DNA from: Saccharomycopsis phalli
Lineage: Eukaryota > Ascomycota > Saccharomycetes > Ascoideales > Saccharomycopsidaceae
Length of the DNA stretch: 64,000 nt
Reading direction: 5' to 3'
NCBI GenBank assembly: GCA_020342235.1
Contig: CP073215.1
Coordinates: forward strand, 1,302,001 to 1,366,000
A model generated the notes under the pieces. It was given only the letters and a program-made list of their open reading frames with translations, did not search any database and had not been told where the DNA came from. Shown here piece by piece: positions 17,978-27,404 of this stretch. The first letter of the stretch is position 1; each line of letters starts with the position of its first letter. The position numbers and the translations under genes are program-made.

Positions 17978-20092
17978 TTAATCTTTCACCCCGACATCTT
18001 CCAAAATGACCTTATCCATCAATGGAGGGATGAGTACTTCGTAAAGTGCAGAATCACTATTGACAGCCGAAGGCGTCTTCTCTATGTGAATCACCGTGGC
18101 CAACGAGTCCGGAAGGATAGGGTATGCCACTTTATCTAAATTGTTCTCACTAAGCTTACTCAATAAGCTCAGACCATCACCTTCAATCAACCCTGGAAAC
18201 TTGGCGGCAGATTCTTCTGGTTTAGCGTATTGTGGCAATTGCTTGGCAATAATCAAGTCACACCAGTTTCTCTTGTTATTAAATTGGTTATTATTTCTAG
18301 ACAGTCCATCGACGTCCTTTAAAAAGAGTCTTATCATGTCTTCATCGGTGTTCCGGTCAAATCGATGAATCTTGGAACGTTTGTACAACAAAGTAGCCAT
18401 TCCATCTGGAGGAGGAGCATTGGTTATGGCAGAACTAATCACGTTCAAGATCAATCTTGGGTCGTATTGCGGCTCTTGCAACACCCTTTCATTGATTTCG
18501 AGCTTCTTGTGTCTCACTGCGTGCTTGTGGACCTTTGATTTGAATCTTCCAATCGCCGCTAAATGAACGTCACCAGACAAAATTGTGATTCTTGTTCCGT
18601 TCTTAGCTCCAAACTCCTGCAATTTGCCAATCAAGAAATTTCTCTCATGTTTGTGGTGCTTAGCACACCAGTGGTCTTCCAAGTCATCCAAGACCTCAAC
18701 TGACCCATCAAATTCATTGACCAACCCTTTGGAAATAATGCCCTTCTGTGCCAACGCTCTCACTGGAACAAAAACCTTTGATGTCAATAATTTTTCCAAC
18801 CACACTAATCTTGGATACGCAATTGGAACTCCAAGCAACACCAACAAATGCTTGATTTCCCCGCGGGCATTTAGAACTTCCTTGGACAATCTTGCAAATA
18901 TCCTTTCATAAGAGGAGTTTGTCAAGATCTGATCTCTCTTACGCTCAGTTCTGCAATCAAAACCAACAAACGCAATCTCTCTCCCTAGTCTCACGTAATT
19001 GGAGTGCGAGAGTTCGTGTATATAAGGGCCTGGCGAATCACCCGTGATCCAGCTCAGCTCGTTCAAATGAGATTCGTCGGTGCTCAAGGTATGGTGCTGA
19101 AATAACATGTAATACTTGTATGCTATGGATCCCAAGCCTCGGAAGATCTCAGTGTTCATGGTTGCGTGCTTGTATGTACCATATCCATCAATGATATCAT
19201 GGTCATCATAAATATTAATGGTCGGAATTGAGGCCAATGCTGCCGGGAATAAAGATTGCAAAGTCTTGCCCTTGTTTCCTGACCACCATCCCTGGCCAAA
19301 CCATGAGATGTACGCATTCAAGTAAAAGTCGGACAACTCTTGGCTCAACTTTTCGGTGAATGGGGCTTTGACCTTCTTGATTGGGTTTGATTCTTCTAAC
19401 CAGTCCAAAAAGCTCTTTGACACATTCTTCACCTTGTCACAGTATAATTGATCGCCTCCGCCAAGTGCTACGTGGTAGTGGAGCTTGTCGTGGTTTTTCA
19501 ACACGTCATACCAAAGCGAATTCTTATAGTCGGATGTGTCTGTGGCCAAGGAGAATCCATTGCAAGAGAAGCTTACAACGTTCATGGACTGGTCGAGTCC
19601 TGGAATGTAAAACCCAAACTCCGGCTTGTGGTGCCCATTCACGACATAAGATACACGTTGCTCAAACTTGCTCAATTGTAAGTCAATGGTATACACCCAA
19701 AATGTGTAGCCCGCCTCCTGGTAAAGCTTTCTGCCTGGAAATAATCCAGAAACAATAGTCACCGAAGTGCTGTCGCTGCTGGGCAATGAGTCCCGCCCTG
19801 CTGGCCCCACGCTGTACTCAATGGAAGGTGGCTTTTCACCTTCATATGTTGAAGTTTCATCTGCAGTGACTAAAAGAACAGTTCCCCTGTAGTTGTTTCC
19901 TCCGTCTTCCAAGGTGGCAAGCAACCGGATGATGGGTCCGACTCTGACGTCGATTGATGGCGATCCATACGGTTTACTAATCGGACACGAATCTGGGATG
20001 TTTTCGGCTGATTCTTTACCTATTTTGGCATAATAGTCCAAATTGTTGGAAGAAAACCAGTCAGAGGCATTTATTTCAAGTTGCTCAGTCAT
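17978..20092 (-). CDS. PhoD-like metallophosphatase domain protein
   Basis: This 704-residue fungal protein resembles the PhoD-like phosphatase family of uncharacterised fungal cytosolic proteins. The N-terminal 180 residues form a beta-rich lead (VGPIIRLLATLEDGGNNYRG, SFSCNGFSL). The metallophosphatase core follows: LHYHVALGGGDQLYCDKV (metal-binding GGDQ), INIYDDHDIIDGYGTYKHA (DDHD with Asp and His ligands), then FVGFDCRTERKRDQIL and ITILSGDVHLAAIGRF (GDVH). All expected metal-ligand motifs are present, so it is probably an active phosphohydrolase. The substrate is unknown. No signal peptide is seen at MTEQLEINASDWF. It shares its upstream region with HAS1 (228 bp). Confidence 0.85.
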   Translation of the reverse strand: MTEQLEINASDWFSSNNLDYYAKIGKESAENIPDSCPISKPYGSPSIDVRVGPIIRLLATLEDGGNNYRGTVLLVTADETSTYEGEKPPSIEYSVGPAGRDSLPSSDSTSVTIVSGLFPGRKLYQEAGYTFWVYTIDLQLSKFEQRVSYVVNGHHKPEFGFYIPGLDQSMNVVSFSCNGFSLATDTSDYKNSLWYDVLKNHDKLHYHVALGGGDQLYCDKVKNVSKSFLDWLEESNPIKKVKAPFTEKLSQELSDFYLNAYISWFGQGWWSGNKGKTLQSLFPAALASIPTINIYDDHDIIDGYGTYKHATMNTEIFRGLGSIAYKYYMLFQHHTLSTDESHLNELSWITGDSPGPYIHELSHSNYVRLGREIAFVGFDCRTERKRDQILTNSSYERIFARLSKEVLNARGEIKHLLVLLGVPIAYPRLVWLEKLLTSKVFVPVRALAQKGIISKGLVNEFDGSVEVLDDLEDHWCAKHHKHERNFLIGKLQEFGAKNGTRITILSGDVHLAAIGRFKSKVHKHAVRHKKLEINERVLQEPQYDPRLILNVISSAITNAPPPDGMATLLYKRSKIHRFDRNTDEDMIRLFLKDVDGLSRNNNQFNNKRNWCDLIIAKQLPQYAKPEESAAKFPGLIEGDGLSLLSKLSENNLDKVAYPILPDSLATVIHIEKTPSAVNSDSALYEVLIPPLMDKVILEDVGVKD

Positions 20093-20320
20093 ATTTTTGA
20101 TTTATAAAGTCCTGCAGGGTTGAGAAAATTGACAGTCCTTAATTAAATTGAAAATCTATCTTTAGAGCAACTACCAAGCCACTGGTTTTAATCCTATCGT
20201 TTTGGGTAACGCTGGCTATTTACTGCATGCATAGTCCGGCTGATTACGGTTATGTTCCTCTGGCAACTAAAAATTTTTTTCATGAGATGAGCTTAAAGTT
20301 TTTTTTGTAGGTGTCTAAGC

Positions 20321-22015
20321 ATGGGGATTACAAAGCCGGAAAGAAAGAGAAAGTCTCTTTCCAAAAGCCCAAAGACTAAGAAAGTAAAGAAGACCAAGGA
20401 AGTTGTCGAAGAGCACTCGGAGGATGAGGCGGCAGTAGCTAAATTAGATGACGAATTCGATGAAGTTTCTGGATTATTGGGTGTGAAGGCAGATGACAAA
20501 AGCGATGAGGCAGAAGAAGAAAACAGTTCTGCCGATGAGGAAGCTCCTCAAGAGAAGCCTAAGAAGCATGCAAAGAAGGAAGTAATAGCAGAAAGCACCG
20601 AGCCAAGTGATGTTCCAGAGGCATTCACGGAACTTGAGTTATCTGAACCTACTTTAAAGGCCATTGAGGAAATGGGATTTACCAAAATGACACAGGTGCA
20701 GGCCAGAACCATTCCACCTTTGCTTGCCGGTAAGGATGTGTTGGGTGCCGCTAAAACTGGATCTGGAAAGACATTGGCTTTCTTGATTCCAGCCATTGAG
20801 CAACTATACTCCTTAAAATTTAAGCCGCGTAACGGCACAGGGATTATTGTAGTGTCCCCTACTCGGGAATTGGCATTACAAATATTTGGAGTTGCCAGGG
20901 AATTGATGAAGCATCATTCGCAGACATTTGGTATTGTTATAGGTGGAGCCAACCGCCGGGCAGAAGCTGACAAATTGGTTAAGGGAGTCAATTTGCTTAT
21001 TGCTACACCTGGAAGACTATTGGATCATTTACAAAATACCAAGGGCTTTGTGTTTAAGAACTTGAAGGCGTTGGTTATCGATGAAGCTGACCGAATCTTG
21101 GAAATTGGATTTGAGGAGGAAATGAAGCAGATCATCAAAATATTGCCAAGTGAAAACCGTCAATCGATGCTTTTCTCTGCCACGCAAACCACCAAGGTGG
21201 ATGATTTGGCAAGAATTTCTCTTAGAGCGGGGCCATTGTACATCAATGTAGACTCTCAAGATGATACCTCCACCGCCAATGGATTAGAACAAGGGTATGT
21301 TGTATGTGAAAGTGACAAACGGTTTTTGTTGTTATTTTCCTTCTTGAAGCGCAACCAGAAGAAGAAGATCATTGTGTTTTTGTCTTCGTGCAACTCGGTC
21401 AAGTACTTTGGGGAGTTGTTGAACTACATTGATGTGCCGGTGTTGGATTTGCATGGTAAACAAAAGCAGCAGAAAAGAACAAACACATTCTTTGAGTTTT
21501 GTAATGCTGAAAAAGGAATATTGATTTGTACTGATGTTGCTGCTAGAGGTTTGGATATTCCTGCAGTCGACTGGATTGTCCAGTTTGATCCTCCAGATGA
21601 CCCTAGAGATTACATTCACAGAGTGGGAAGAACTGCTCGAGGTACTGCTGGTAAGGGAAAGTCGCTTATGTTTTTAACTCCTTCCGAGCTTGGATTTCTC
21701 CGATATTTAAAGGCGGCCAAGGTACCATTGAATGAGTATGAGTTCCCACAAAATAAGATTGCCAACGTCCAGTCGCACTTGGAGAAGTTGATATCACAAA
21801 ACTACTGGCTACATCAGTCAGCAAAGGACGGTTACAGATCGTACCTACAGGCATATGCGAGTCATCATTTGAAGGGCGTGTATAAGATTGATGAGCTTGA
21901 CTTAACCAAGGTCGCAAAGGGATTTGGTTTCACCGTGCCTCCAAGAGTCAACATCACGATTGGCTCAAGCGGCAAGACAAAGACGAAGAGTAAAAAGAGA
22001 CATTCCCATAAATAG
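20321..22015 (+). CDS. HAS1: DEAD-box ATP-dependent RNA helicase Has1
   Basis: This 564-residue nucleolar helicase works in 40S and 60S ribosome biogenesis, including release of the U14 snoRNA. The first 95 residues are a Lys/Glu-rich, nucleolar-type tail. All DEAD-box motifs are present in order: [21 protein letters not shown] motif [11 protein letters not shown], motif [10 protein letters not shown], Ia PTRELALQI, Ib [22 protein letters not shown], and [11 protein letters not shown]. The DUF4217 region with [20 protein letters not shown] and the basic tail [13 protein letters not shown] close the protein, as in Has1. The length is close to the family norm (about 505-600). The start is the first ATG. 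It is convergent with NSE1, with 37 bp between the stops. Confidence 0.96.
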   Translation: MGITKPERKRKSLSKSPKTKKVKKTKEVVEEHSEDEAAVAKLDDEFDEVSGLLGVKADDKSDEAEEENSSADEEAPQEKPKKHAKKEVIAESTEPSDVPEAFTELELSEPTLKAIEEMGFTKMTQVQARTIPPLLAGKDVLGAAKTGSGKTLAFLIPAIEQLYSLKFKPRNGTGIIVVSPTRELALQIFGVARELMKHHSQTFGIVIGGANRRAEADKLVKGVNLLIATPGRLLDHLQNTKGFVFKNLKALVIDEADRILEIGFEEEMKQIIKILPSENRQSMLFSATQTTKVDDLARISLRAGPLYINVDSQDDTSTANGLEQGYVVCESDKRFLLLFSFLKRNQKKKIIVFLSSCNSVKYFGELLNYIDVPVLDLHGKQKQQKRTNTFFEFCNAEKGILICTDVAARGLDIPAVDWIVQFDPPDDPRDYIHRVGRTARGTAGKGKSLMFLTPSELGFLRYLKAAKVPLNEYEFPQNKIANVQSHLEKLISQNYWLHQSAKDGYRSYLQAYASHHLKGVYKIDELDLTKVAKGFGFTVPPRVNITIGSSGKTKTKSKKRHSHK

Positions 22016-22052
22016 AACGTGTACCATACTAATGCATACTCTCAAAGAATAG

Positions 22053-22655
22053 TCACTGTCCAGCAGCAATATCTGAATCCAATTCGGCTAATAGCCTTGC
22101 TCCCAACTCGTACTGGCCTTCTATCGTCGATGTGATCCATCCACGGTTGATGAGGGTTTCATAAAAGTAAGTTCCTGTAGACATGGGTTTTCCTGTCAAC
22201 TTTCTGTAGAGGTTCAATGCCTCGGTGCTGCTGACTGAGTAACTTCCAGGCTCAGATCCTTCAGTACACTGTTTGATTAGCTCAGTAAGAACCTTGATTT
22301 CATCGGGGTGAAATGTAGTATTCAATTTCGCAGGACCGTCAGCAAGGCAGTTTACAAACGAATAGTACATCTTCTCGTCAGTCTTGTCTTTGTGCTTCTT
22401 AATTTCATAGTGCAATGGGAAGAGTTTCATGTTAATCTCATGGATCATTTCTTCCAAATCAGATGTCATTTCGTCCTTGCTTTTGGCCATAGTCGTCAGG
22501 TACTCTTCGCTTTCTTGCTCATAGAACTCGCACAAATAAGTCTTCCAAAATTCAACCAACAACTCCTGTGAAATTGTCCTTACTGACATTACATATTGTG
22601 TCAACACTCTGTTGTCAAGTTTATTTTCCACTGGGGCCGGTTCTTGCGAGCTCAT
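22053..22655 (-). CDS. NSE1: Smc5/6 complex subunit Nse1, short form without RING
   Basis: This 200-residue protein matches the N-terminal winged-helix part of Nse1, the Smc5-Smc6 subunit that pairs with Nse3 and normally carries a C-terminal RING. Seen are the first helix segment (VLTQYVMSVRTISQELLVEFW) and a middle linker (EMIHEINMKLFPLHYEIKKH). The second winged helix is diagnostic (GTYFYETLINRGWITSTIEG followed by QYELGARLLAELD). The protein stops right there, and no Cys/His RING pattern follows. Only 37 bp separate the stop from the end of HAS1, so no downstream exon can fit without overlapping HAS1. The ORF can be extended upstream to a TTG; ATG 22655 is the first ATG. The assignment rests on the two winged-helix motifs and my memory of the family. 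Confidence 0.65.
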   Translation of the reverse strand: MSSQEPAPVENKLDNRVLTQYVMSVRTISQELLVEFWKTYLCEFYEQESEEYLTTMAKSKDEMTSDLEEMIHEINMKLFPLHYEIKKHKDKTDEKMYYSFVNCLADGPAKLNTTFHPDEIKVLTELIKQCTEGSEPGSYSVSSTEALNLYRKLTGKPMSTGTYFYETLINRGWITSTIEGQYELGARLLAELDSDIAAGQ

Positions 22656-22697
22656 GTGAAGAATGAAAAACAAAGTTGCAACTTTAGTGTTGATAAG
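22656..22697. promoter_or_regulatory. 42-bp divergent start interval NSE1/BRE2
   Basis: Only 42 bp separate the two predicted start codons on opposite strands. The core promoters and leaders must overlap each other or lie within the opposite coding region. Confidence 0.6.
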
Positions 22698-24104
22698 ATG
22701 GATGTGCCTATAGAAGGTACTGGTTCAATCAAGACTGAGAAAAATGACAAGAACGAGGAGACGAATTCTAACGTGGCGGTGAATGATATCAAGCCAAGAC
22801 CAAAGGTTTTTATTCCCAAGGCAATATACTCCTTGAATGATTTGCTCAGTAGAGCCAGCACCCCGACTAAAACAGACCAGACTACTTTGAATATAGGAAG
22901 TCCTGAGTCTGAAATTACTGTTTTCAAGACGGATGATCATCCATTTAACAAGCGGGGATACAAGTACAAGCCTTCGCGGCCGAATCCCTATTTTGAAGGT
23001 AGTTTATACAGTACCTCGGACCTATTTCCATATGGTGTAAGGTTTGACTACTTTGACAGATCCGCTGGAACTTCAATTGATGAAACAGCTACCTGTTTGA
23101 CCACTGATGCTGGCTGGAGAAGTGCTAGGTCAAACATTTGCATATCGGAAGGACGGTGGTTCTTTGAGTATGTTATCCTCAAGGCCAACGACAGCCCAGA
23201 GAAAAACGTCCACGCATCGCCACATGTGCGTATTGGCTTGGGCAGAAGAGAGGCGGCATTGGAAGCACCAATTGGCTATGATGCGTATGGATACTCGTTA
23301 AGAGATGTCACTGGGCAGGCTGTACATTTGTCCAGACCAAAGAAGTTTCTTGAAGAGGGATTCAAGTCTGGTGACGTTATTGGGTTTCTTGTGGAATTGC
23401 CTTCTATTGAAGAACAGCTAGCATTAGTTGCTGACCAAATAGAACACAAGACCCCTGGAGAACCAAAGCATGCCGAAGTGTACTTTGGTCCTGCGAGTAC
23501 TACTGAAGACCCTACGCACAAAAAGAGAAAAAAGTCCAAAATATCTGAACAGGACGGCCGGGAAAGTATTGGGCATCTCTTGAAAAGCCAGTATTCTGAC
23601 GTTTTTCGAGACCAGGTTCACATGAAGTACAAGAGCGAACACTATTACGAACAGTTTGAGTACCGCCCAACAACTGCTTTTGAGCATTTATTGAACCCGG
23701 TGACTGTGTTTGGTGAGAAGGCTGTAAGTGACTCGAAACAGTTTCAACCAGCAAAGTTGCATGGGTCTAAGATCATCATTTACAAAAATGGGCAGTTGAT
23801 GGGTACTGCTTTTGAGGATTTGTATGCGTTTCTACCTCCATCGTCCAAGCTTACCAAGTCGCAGCTCATTAGCAAACAATATAATAATGATGGGTCGCTA
23901 GGCTATTATCCAATGGCAAGTGTGTTCAAGAATGGACTAGTACAGCTAAACCCAGGCCCAGATTTCAAGTGTCTCCCTGAAGATATAAAGGAGGACCCTT
24001 CGGTAAGGCATCTCCACGAGAGATATAATGAGAAAATAGCCGAGGATATTGTTTGGGATATTGTGGACGAGATTGAATACTTGTACTTGGAGGGAAAAAT
24101 ATAG
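22698..24104 (+). CDS. BRE2: COMPASS histone H3K4 methyltransferase subunit Bre2
   Basis: This 468-residue nuclear protein is the yeast Ash2L counterpart and pairs with Sdc1 to stimulate Set1 methylation of H3K4. It shows RGYKYKPSRPNPYFEGSLYS followed by a SPRY domain (about residues 120-270): CLTTDAGWRSARSNICISEG, VRIGLGRREAALEAPIGYDAYGYS, GDVIGFLVELPS. The SPRY domain is then interrupted by a long basic/acidic insert, and its last strands follow (KIIIYKNGQLMGTAFEDLYAFLPP, GYYPMASVFKNGLVQLNPGP). This split SPRY layout is known for Bre2/Ash2L. The frame is open upstream to 22596, but that region is the NSE1 start on the other strand; ATG 22698 (MDVPIEGTGSIK) is the first ATG. Confidence 0.92.
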   Translation: MDVPIEGTGSIKTEKNDKNEETNSNVAVNDIKPRPKVFIPKAIYSLNDLLSRASTPTKTDQTTLNIGSPESEITVFKTDDHPFNKRGYKYKPSRPNPYFEGSLYSTSDLFPYGVRFDYFDRSAGTSIDETATCLTTDAGWRSARSNICISEGRWFFEYVILKANDSPEKNVHASPHVRIGLGRREAALEAPIGYDAYGYSLRDVTGQAVHLSRPKKFLEEGFKSGDVIGFLVELPSIEEQLALVADQIEHKTPGEPKHAEVYFGPASTTEDPTHKKRKKSKISEQDGRESIGHLLKSQYSDVFRDQVHMKYKSEHYYEQFEYRPTTAFEHLLNPVTVFGEKAVSDSKQFQPAKLHGSKIIIYKNGQLMGTAFEDLYAFLPPSSKLTKSQLISKQYNNDGSLGYYPMASVFKNGLVQLNPGPDFKCLPEDIKEDPSVRHLHERYNEKIAEDIVWDIVDEIEYLYLEGKI

Positions 24105-24171
24105 ACTGGTACATTTGTTAGATTTGAAATTTAATTTTTCTATATAATTGTTTCTTTTGGTTTGTGTAGAT

Positions 24172-27102
24172 TCAGCTAGTCTCTTGGGCCTGTCTTCTAA
24201 CATACAATCTTCCACTCAAAATGTCGTTTGCCTCGTCGAACTGATTCCAGAAAATCAATTTACTCTTTCTGAATTTGTCATCGGCCTCGTATTTAATCAA
24301 GTAGTTCAATGGGCGGAAATCTATGGCACTTCCGTGAATAGACACCACGCAGGTTGAGTCTTGGAGGTTTTCAATAGTAGGCACCTTGACACCGTTTTTA
24401 TATTTAAATCTGAGCTTAGGGTCAGTCTTGTCGCTGATCTTTGCTTCGCAGATTTTAGAGTCCCACTGTTCAATAAACTGACAAGCCTTGACGCCTAATC
24501 TTGAGGCACAGATTCTGTCCAAGGAAGATGGGAAGTTACCTTGCTGGACGTGACCTGGGATCGAGCATCTAGCTCCAAACAAGCCGTCGGAATTCTCTGC
24601 CAATATATCGGTCAACAATTCAGTGGTAAAGATCTTGGATGCCTTTTCGTTACGGATGAAGATCTTACCCCCTCTGTTTTCACCTATAACCTCGTTCTTG
24701 AATGACTCCTTCAAGACATTAATGTCTTCTCTGATCTTGCCGAGGGTGATTTTTTCCTCAGGAGTGTAGCTTGCAATGGCTCCGGTGATCAACGAGGAGT
24801 AGCTTGCAATGTAGCCACAGTAACCACCTTGCACCTCAATGACAAAGACTCTTCTTCTGGAAGCCGAAGCCGACTGTTTGACGGCATCGCAGTATTTCAC
24901 AAGTTCGTTCAAGCAGGTGTCGGAACCCAAGGAGTACTCTGTTCCTGGTACGTTGTTGGACACGGTAGAAGGAATGACGAGCATTGGGATGTTGAACACA
25001 GGGTATTGTGATCTGCTGTCCAGCAACTCCTGGAGCGACACAAAGGCTTCGTATCCGCCGACAATGATCAAGCCATCAAACTTGTGCTTCTGAAAGTAGT
25101 ACGCTGTGGTGCCGATGTCGTCCTTTGGAAGGGTTCGGTTGGTTCCAATCTCCGAGCCACCCAAGTTATGCCAATCCTTGACGTCGGCCCATGTCAATTC
25201 CTTGACCGCACCGTGGCGGATCAAGCCAGCGAACCCGTTTTGAATGGCATACAACTTGTGGCCCTTGGCAAAGCTGTACAATGCGATGGAGCGAGTGACC
25301 GCGTTAAGGGCCGAGGTAGGTGCTCCAACGTGGATAACCGCGATGTTCAACTGCTTGTCTTCTGGTAAGGTGCGTGACCCGTCATCGTGGACGGTGGTTT
25401 CCATGAAGTTGTAGTAACATTCGGCGAATTCGGAGTCCCGCAAAGACATGGCCTTGTCGAAATCCTGGGCCTCGATTGCGGTTGCCACCGACTTGGTGAG
25501 AGCCACTGCGTCCATCAATGGGGTTCTGACGATCTTTCCGCCGGTGACTGCAATCAACGGCGAAGGGTCTTCCGGAGAGCTGTCCAACGAAGCTCTTACG
25601 GCCTCGACTCCCTGCAAAGTGGCAAGCATTCTATCATAGGCACAGGCAGTACCACCTCGCTGGACGTGGCCCAACTGGGTGACTCTGGTATCCAAGCCCA
25701 ACTCCACCAAGCAAGTTTTGATCTCTTCCGAGGTGATTGGGTTCTTCTCGTGATCAATGGCACCTTCGGCAACAATGACAGTGGTCTTTCTTTGGCCCTT
25801 GTTTCGGTGTCGCATGCACACCTGCAGCAACTTGTCTCGCCAGGTTTCCTTGTTCTCGGGCCTTTCAGGGATGAAGATGTAGTCCGCACCGGTAGCAATA
25901 CCAGCCATCAACGCCAACCAGCCACAGTGTCTTCCCATGACTTCCACAACAAACGCACGCGAATGGGACGTGGCTGTAGCATCAATGTAGTCCACCATCT
26001 CACAGATACGCTCCAACGCCGAGAACGCACCAATGGTCCGGTCGGTTGACGCCATGTCATTGTCAATCGAGCCTACCAACCCAACAACTGACAATTGCTT
26101 GTACGGGGAAACCTGCTCGTCAGTCAACCGGCCACTGGCAACCAAATCTTTCAACAAGTTGGGCCAGTCTGACCGGAAAAGATCAGCCCCAGTCAACGAG
26201 CCATCACCTCCACACACAATCAACGAGTCAACTCCCTGACTCACCAAGTTGAAGGCTGCCTTTAAACGGCCATCCCAGGTCTTAAACTCCATGTTCCGTG
26301 CAGTGCCAATCAACGTACCTCCCAACGAAAGCCACCCACGAACGTCAGCCCACTCCATTCGACGGATCATGTCGCCGCCTTCAACAAGCCCGTTGTACCC
26401 GTCATAAATGCCAAACACATCGCACTCAAAGAAAATTCCCGCCCGTACAACTGCCCGAACCACGGCATTCATCCCTGCAGAGTCTCCTCCAGATGTCATG
26501 ACAGCAATCTTCTTCTTCTTCTTTTTAGCTTCACCTGATGCCGGAAGCTTATGCCCACCCTTTGCCTCAGAAGTTACCTTCGGAACCACAGCCAGTTGGT
26601 ATGGCTTCTCGTCAAACGGCGAGAGGTACGACGTAAACCCAATAGCATTGCCAATAGGGTCTCTGGTCTTAAACACATACTCGTGGACATCCTTCAAAGG
26701 AGTATGTGGATTGTCAACAACAGTGTATCCATTTGTGCTCAAGATCTGTCTAATCTTCTTCAAGTTCGAAGAGAACAACACAATTTTGATGCTGTCATGA
26801 GCAATGTCGTTCGACACATCAATAGTATTGATGAAATAGTTCGACAATCGGATTTTGATGGCCAAGTCGTTTGACCGAGGCAACTCCGGCTCTGAAAATG
26901 ACTCCATCCAGGCTTCCCTCAAGGACTCATATGATATCCCCTTGGTTTCCAAATTATTGCTGGTGGCATTCACATCTCGAAGGTAACTCTTGGTTAGCTT
27001 AAATCCCAACAACTTGTAGAATTCAATGGTCTTCTCATATGTCTCAAGGTTGCTCGTAACCAACGAAGTGAACCCAAATGACTCTGGGATTGCTGAAGGC
27101 AT
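24172..27102 (-). CDS. PFK1: ATP-dependent 6-phosphofructokinase alpha subunit
   Basis: This 976-residue subunit of the hetero-octameric yeast phosphofructokinase phosphorylates fructose 6-phosphate in glycolysis. Residues about 1-170 form the fungal glyoxalase-like N-terminal domain (FGFTSLVTSNLETYEKTIEF). The catalytic half has MTSGGDSAGMNAVVRAVVR (ATP), CGGDGSLTGADLFR, GSIDNDMASTDRTIGAFSAL (catalytic Asp) and MGRHCGWLALMAG. The C-terminal half is the regulatory copy (NIAVIHVGAPTSALNAVTRS, NLGGSEIGTNRTLPKDDIGT, IPGHVQQGNFPSSLDRICAS). The wording MVDYIDATATSHSRAF and RHCGWLALMAGIATGADYIF matches the alpha (Pfk1) rather than the beta subunit. Two in-frame CTG codons (plus-strand CAG at 25021 and 25825) fall at polar positions, fitting Ser. 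It is convergent with BRE2 (67 bp). Confidence 0.95.
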   Translation of the reverse strand: MPSAIPESFGFTSLVTSNLETYEKTIEFYKLLGFKLTKSYLRDVNATSNNLETKGISYESLREAWMESFSEPELPRSNDLAIKIRLSNYFINTIDVSNDIAHDSIKIVLFSSNLKKIRQILSTNGYTVVDNPHTPLKDVHEYVFKTRDPIGNAIGFTSYLSPFDEKPYQLAVVPKVTSEAKGGHKLPASGEAKKKKKKIAVMTSGGDSAGMNAVVRAVVRAGIFFECDVFGIYDGYNGLVEGGDMIRRMEWADVRGWLSLGGTLIGTARNMEFKTWDGRLKAAFNLVSQGVDSLIVCGGDGSLTGADLFRSDWPNLLKDLVASGRLTDEQVSPYKQLSVVGLVGSIDNDMASTDRTIGAFSALERICEMVDYIDATATSHSRAFVVEVMGRHCGWLALMAGIATGADYIFIPERPENKETWRDKLLQVCMRHRNKGQRKTTVIVAEGAIDHEKNPITSEEIKTCLVELGLDTRVTQLGHVQRGGTACAYDRMLATLQGVEAVRASLDSSPEDPSPLIAVTGGKIVRTPLMDAVALTKSVATAIEAQDFDKAMSLRDSEFAECYYNFMETTVHDDGSRTLPEDKQLNIAVIHVGAPTSALNAVTRSIALYSFAKGHKLYAIQNGFAGLIRHGAVKELTWADVKDWHNLGGSEIGTNRTLPKDDIGTTAYYFQKHKFDGLIIVGGYEAFVSLQELLDSRSQYPVFNIPMLVIPSTVSNNVPGTEYSLGSDTCLNELVKYCDAVKQSASASRRRVFVIEVQGGYCGYIASYSSLITGAIASYTPEEKITLGKIREDINVLKESFKNEVIGENRGGKIFIRNEKASKIFTTELLTDILAENSDGLFGARCSIPGHVQQGNFPSSLDRICASRLGVKACQFIEQWDSKICEAKISDKTDPKLRFKYKNGVKVPTIENLQDSTCVVSIHGSAIDFRPLNYLIKYEADDKFRKSKLIFWNQFDEANDILSGRLYVRRQAQETS

Positions 27103-27404
27103 GGTTAACTATGCTCGAATAATTCAAATTCCTATTTGCAATCTGAGTTCAATTTCGCTCGGCTGATGTCGATGTCTAGGGATCCATCACCAGTGTATAC
27201 CATGCATTCATATACATAATAATACATAGATTTGCATACATACCATAGTCATGGCGTTGGTACACGAACCTCAGCAACAGCCTCGTCGGATTTATTATCA
27301 ACCATTTATTATTAAATCATTTATTATAAAATCATTTAAATTCAGCAAATTCAGCGTATAATTTACAAAACTAACCACTATCCCTACCATGGCCCTGAGG
27401 TATA
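27103..27404 (-). other. PFK1 promoter region
   Basis: This 302-bp AT-rich gap separates the 3' end of the SLK19-like gene from the PFK1 start. It contains a 15-bp near-tandem pair, ATTTATTATTAAATC/ATTTATTATAAAATC, at 27304-27333. No RNA gene or coding potential seen. Confidence 0.5.

Noticed and set aside
25387-26049. 220-codon plus-strand frame opposite PFK1
   Set aside because: Shadow of a highly conserved, codon-biased glycolytic gene.
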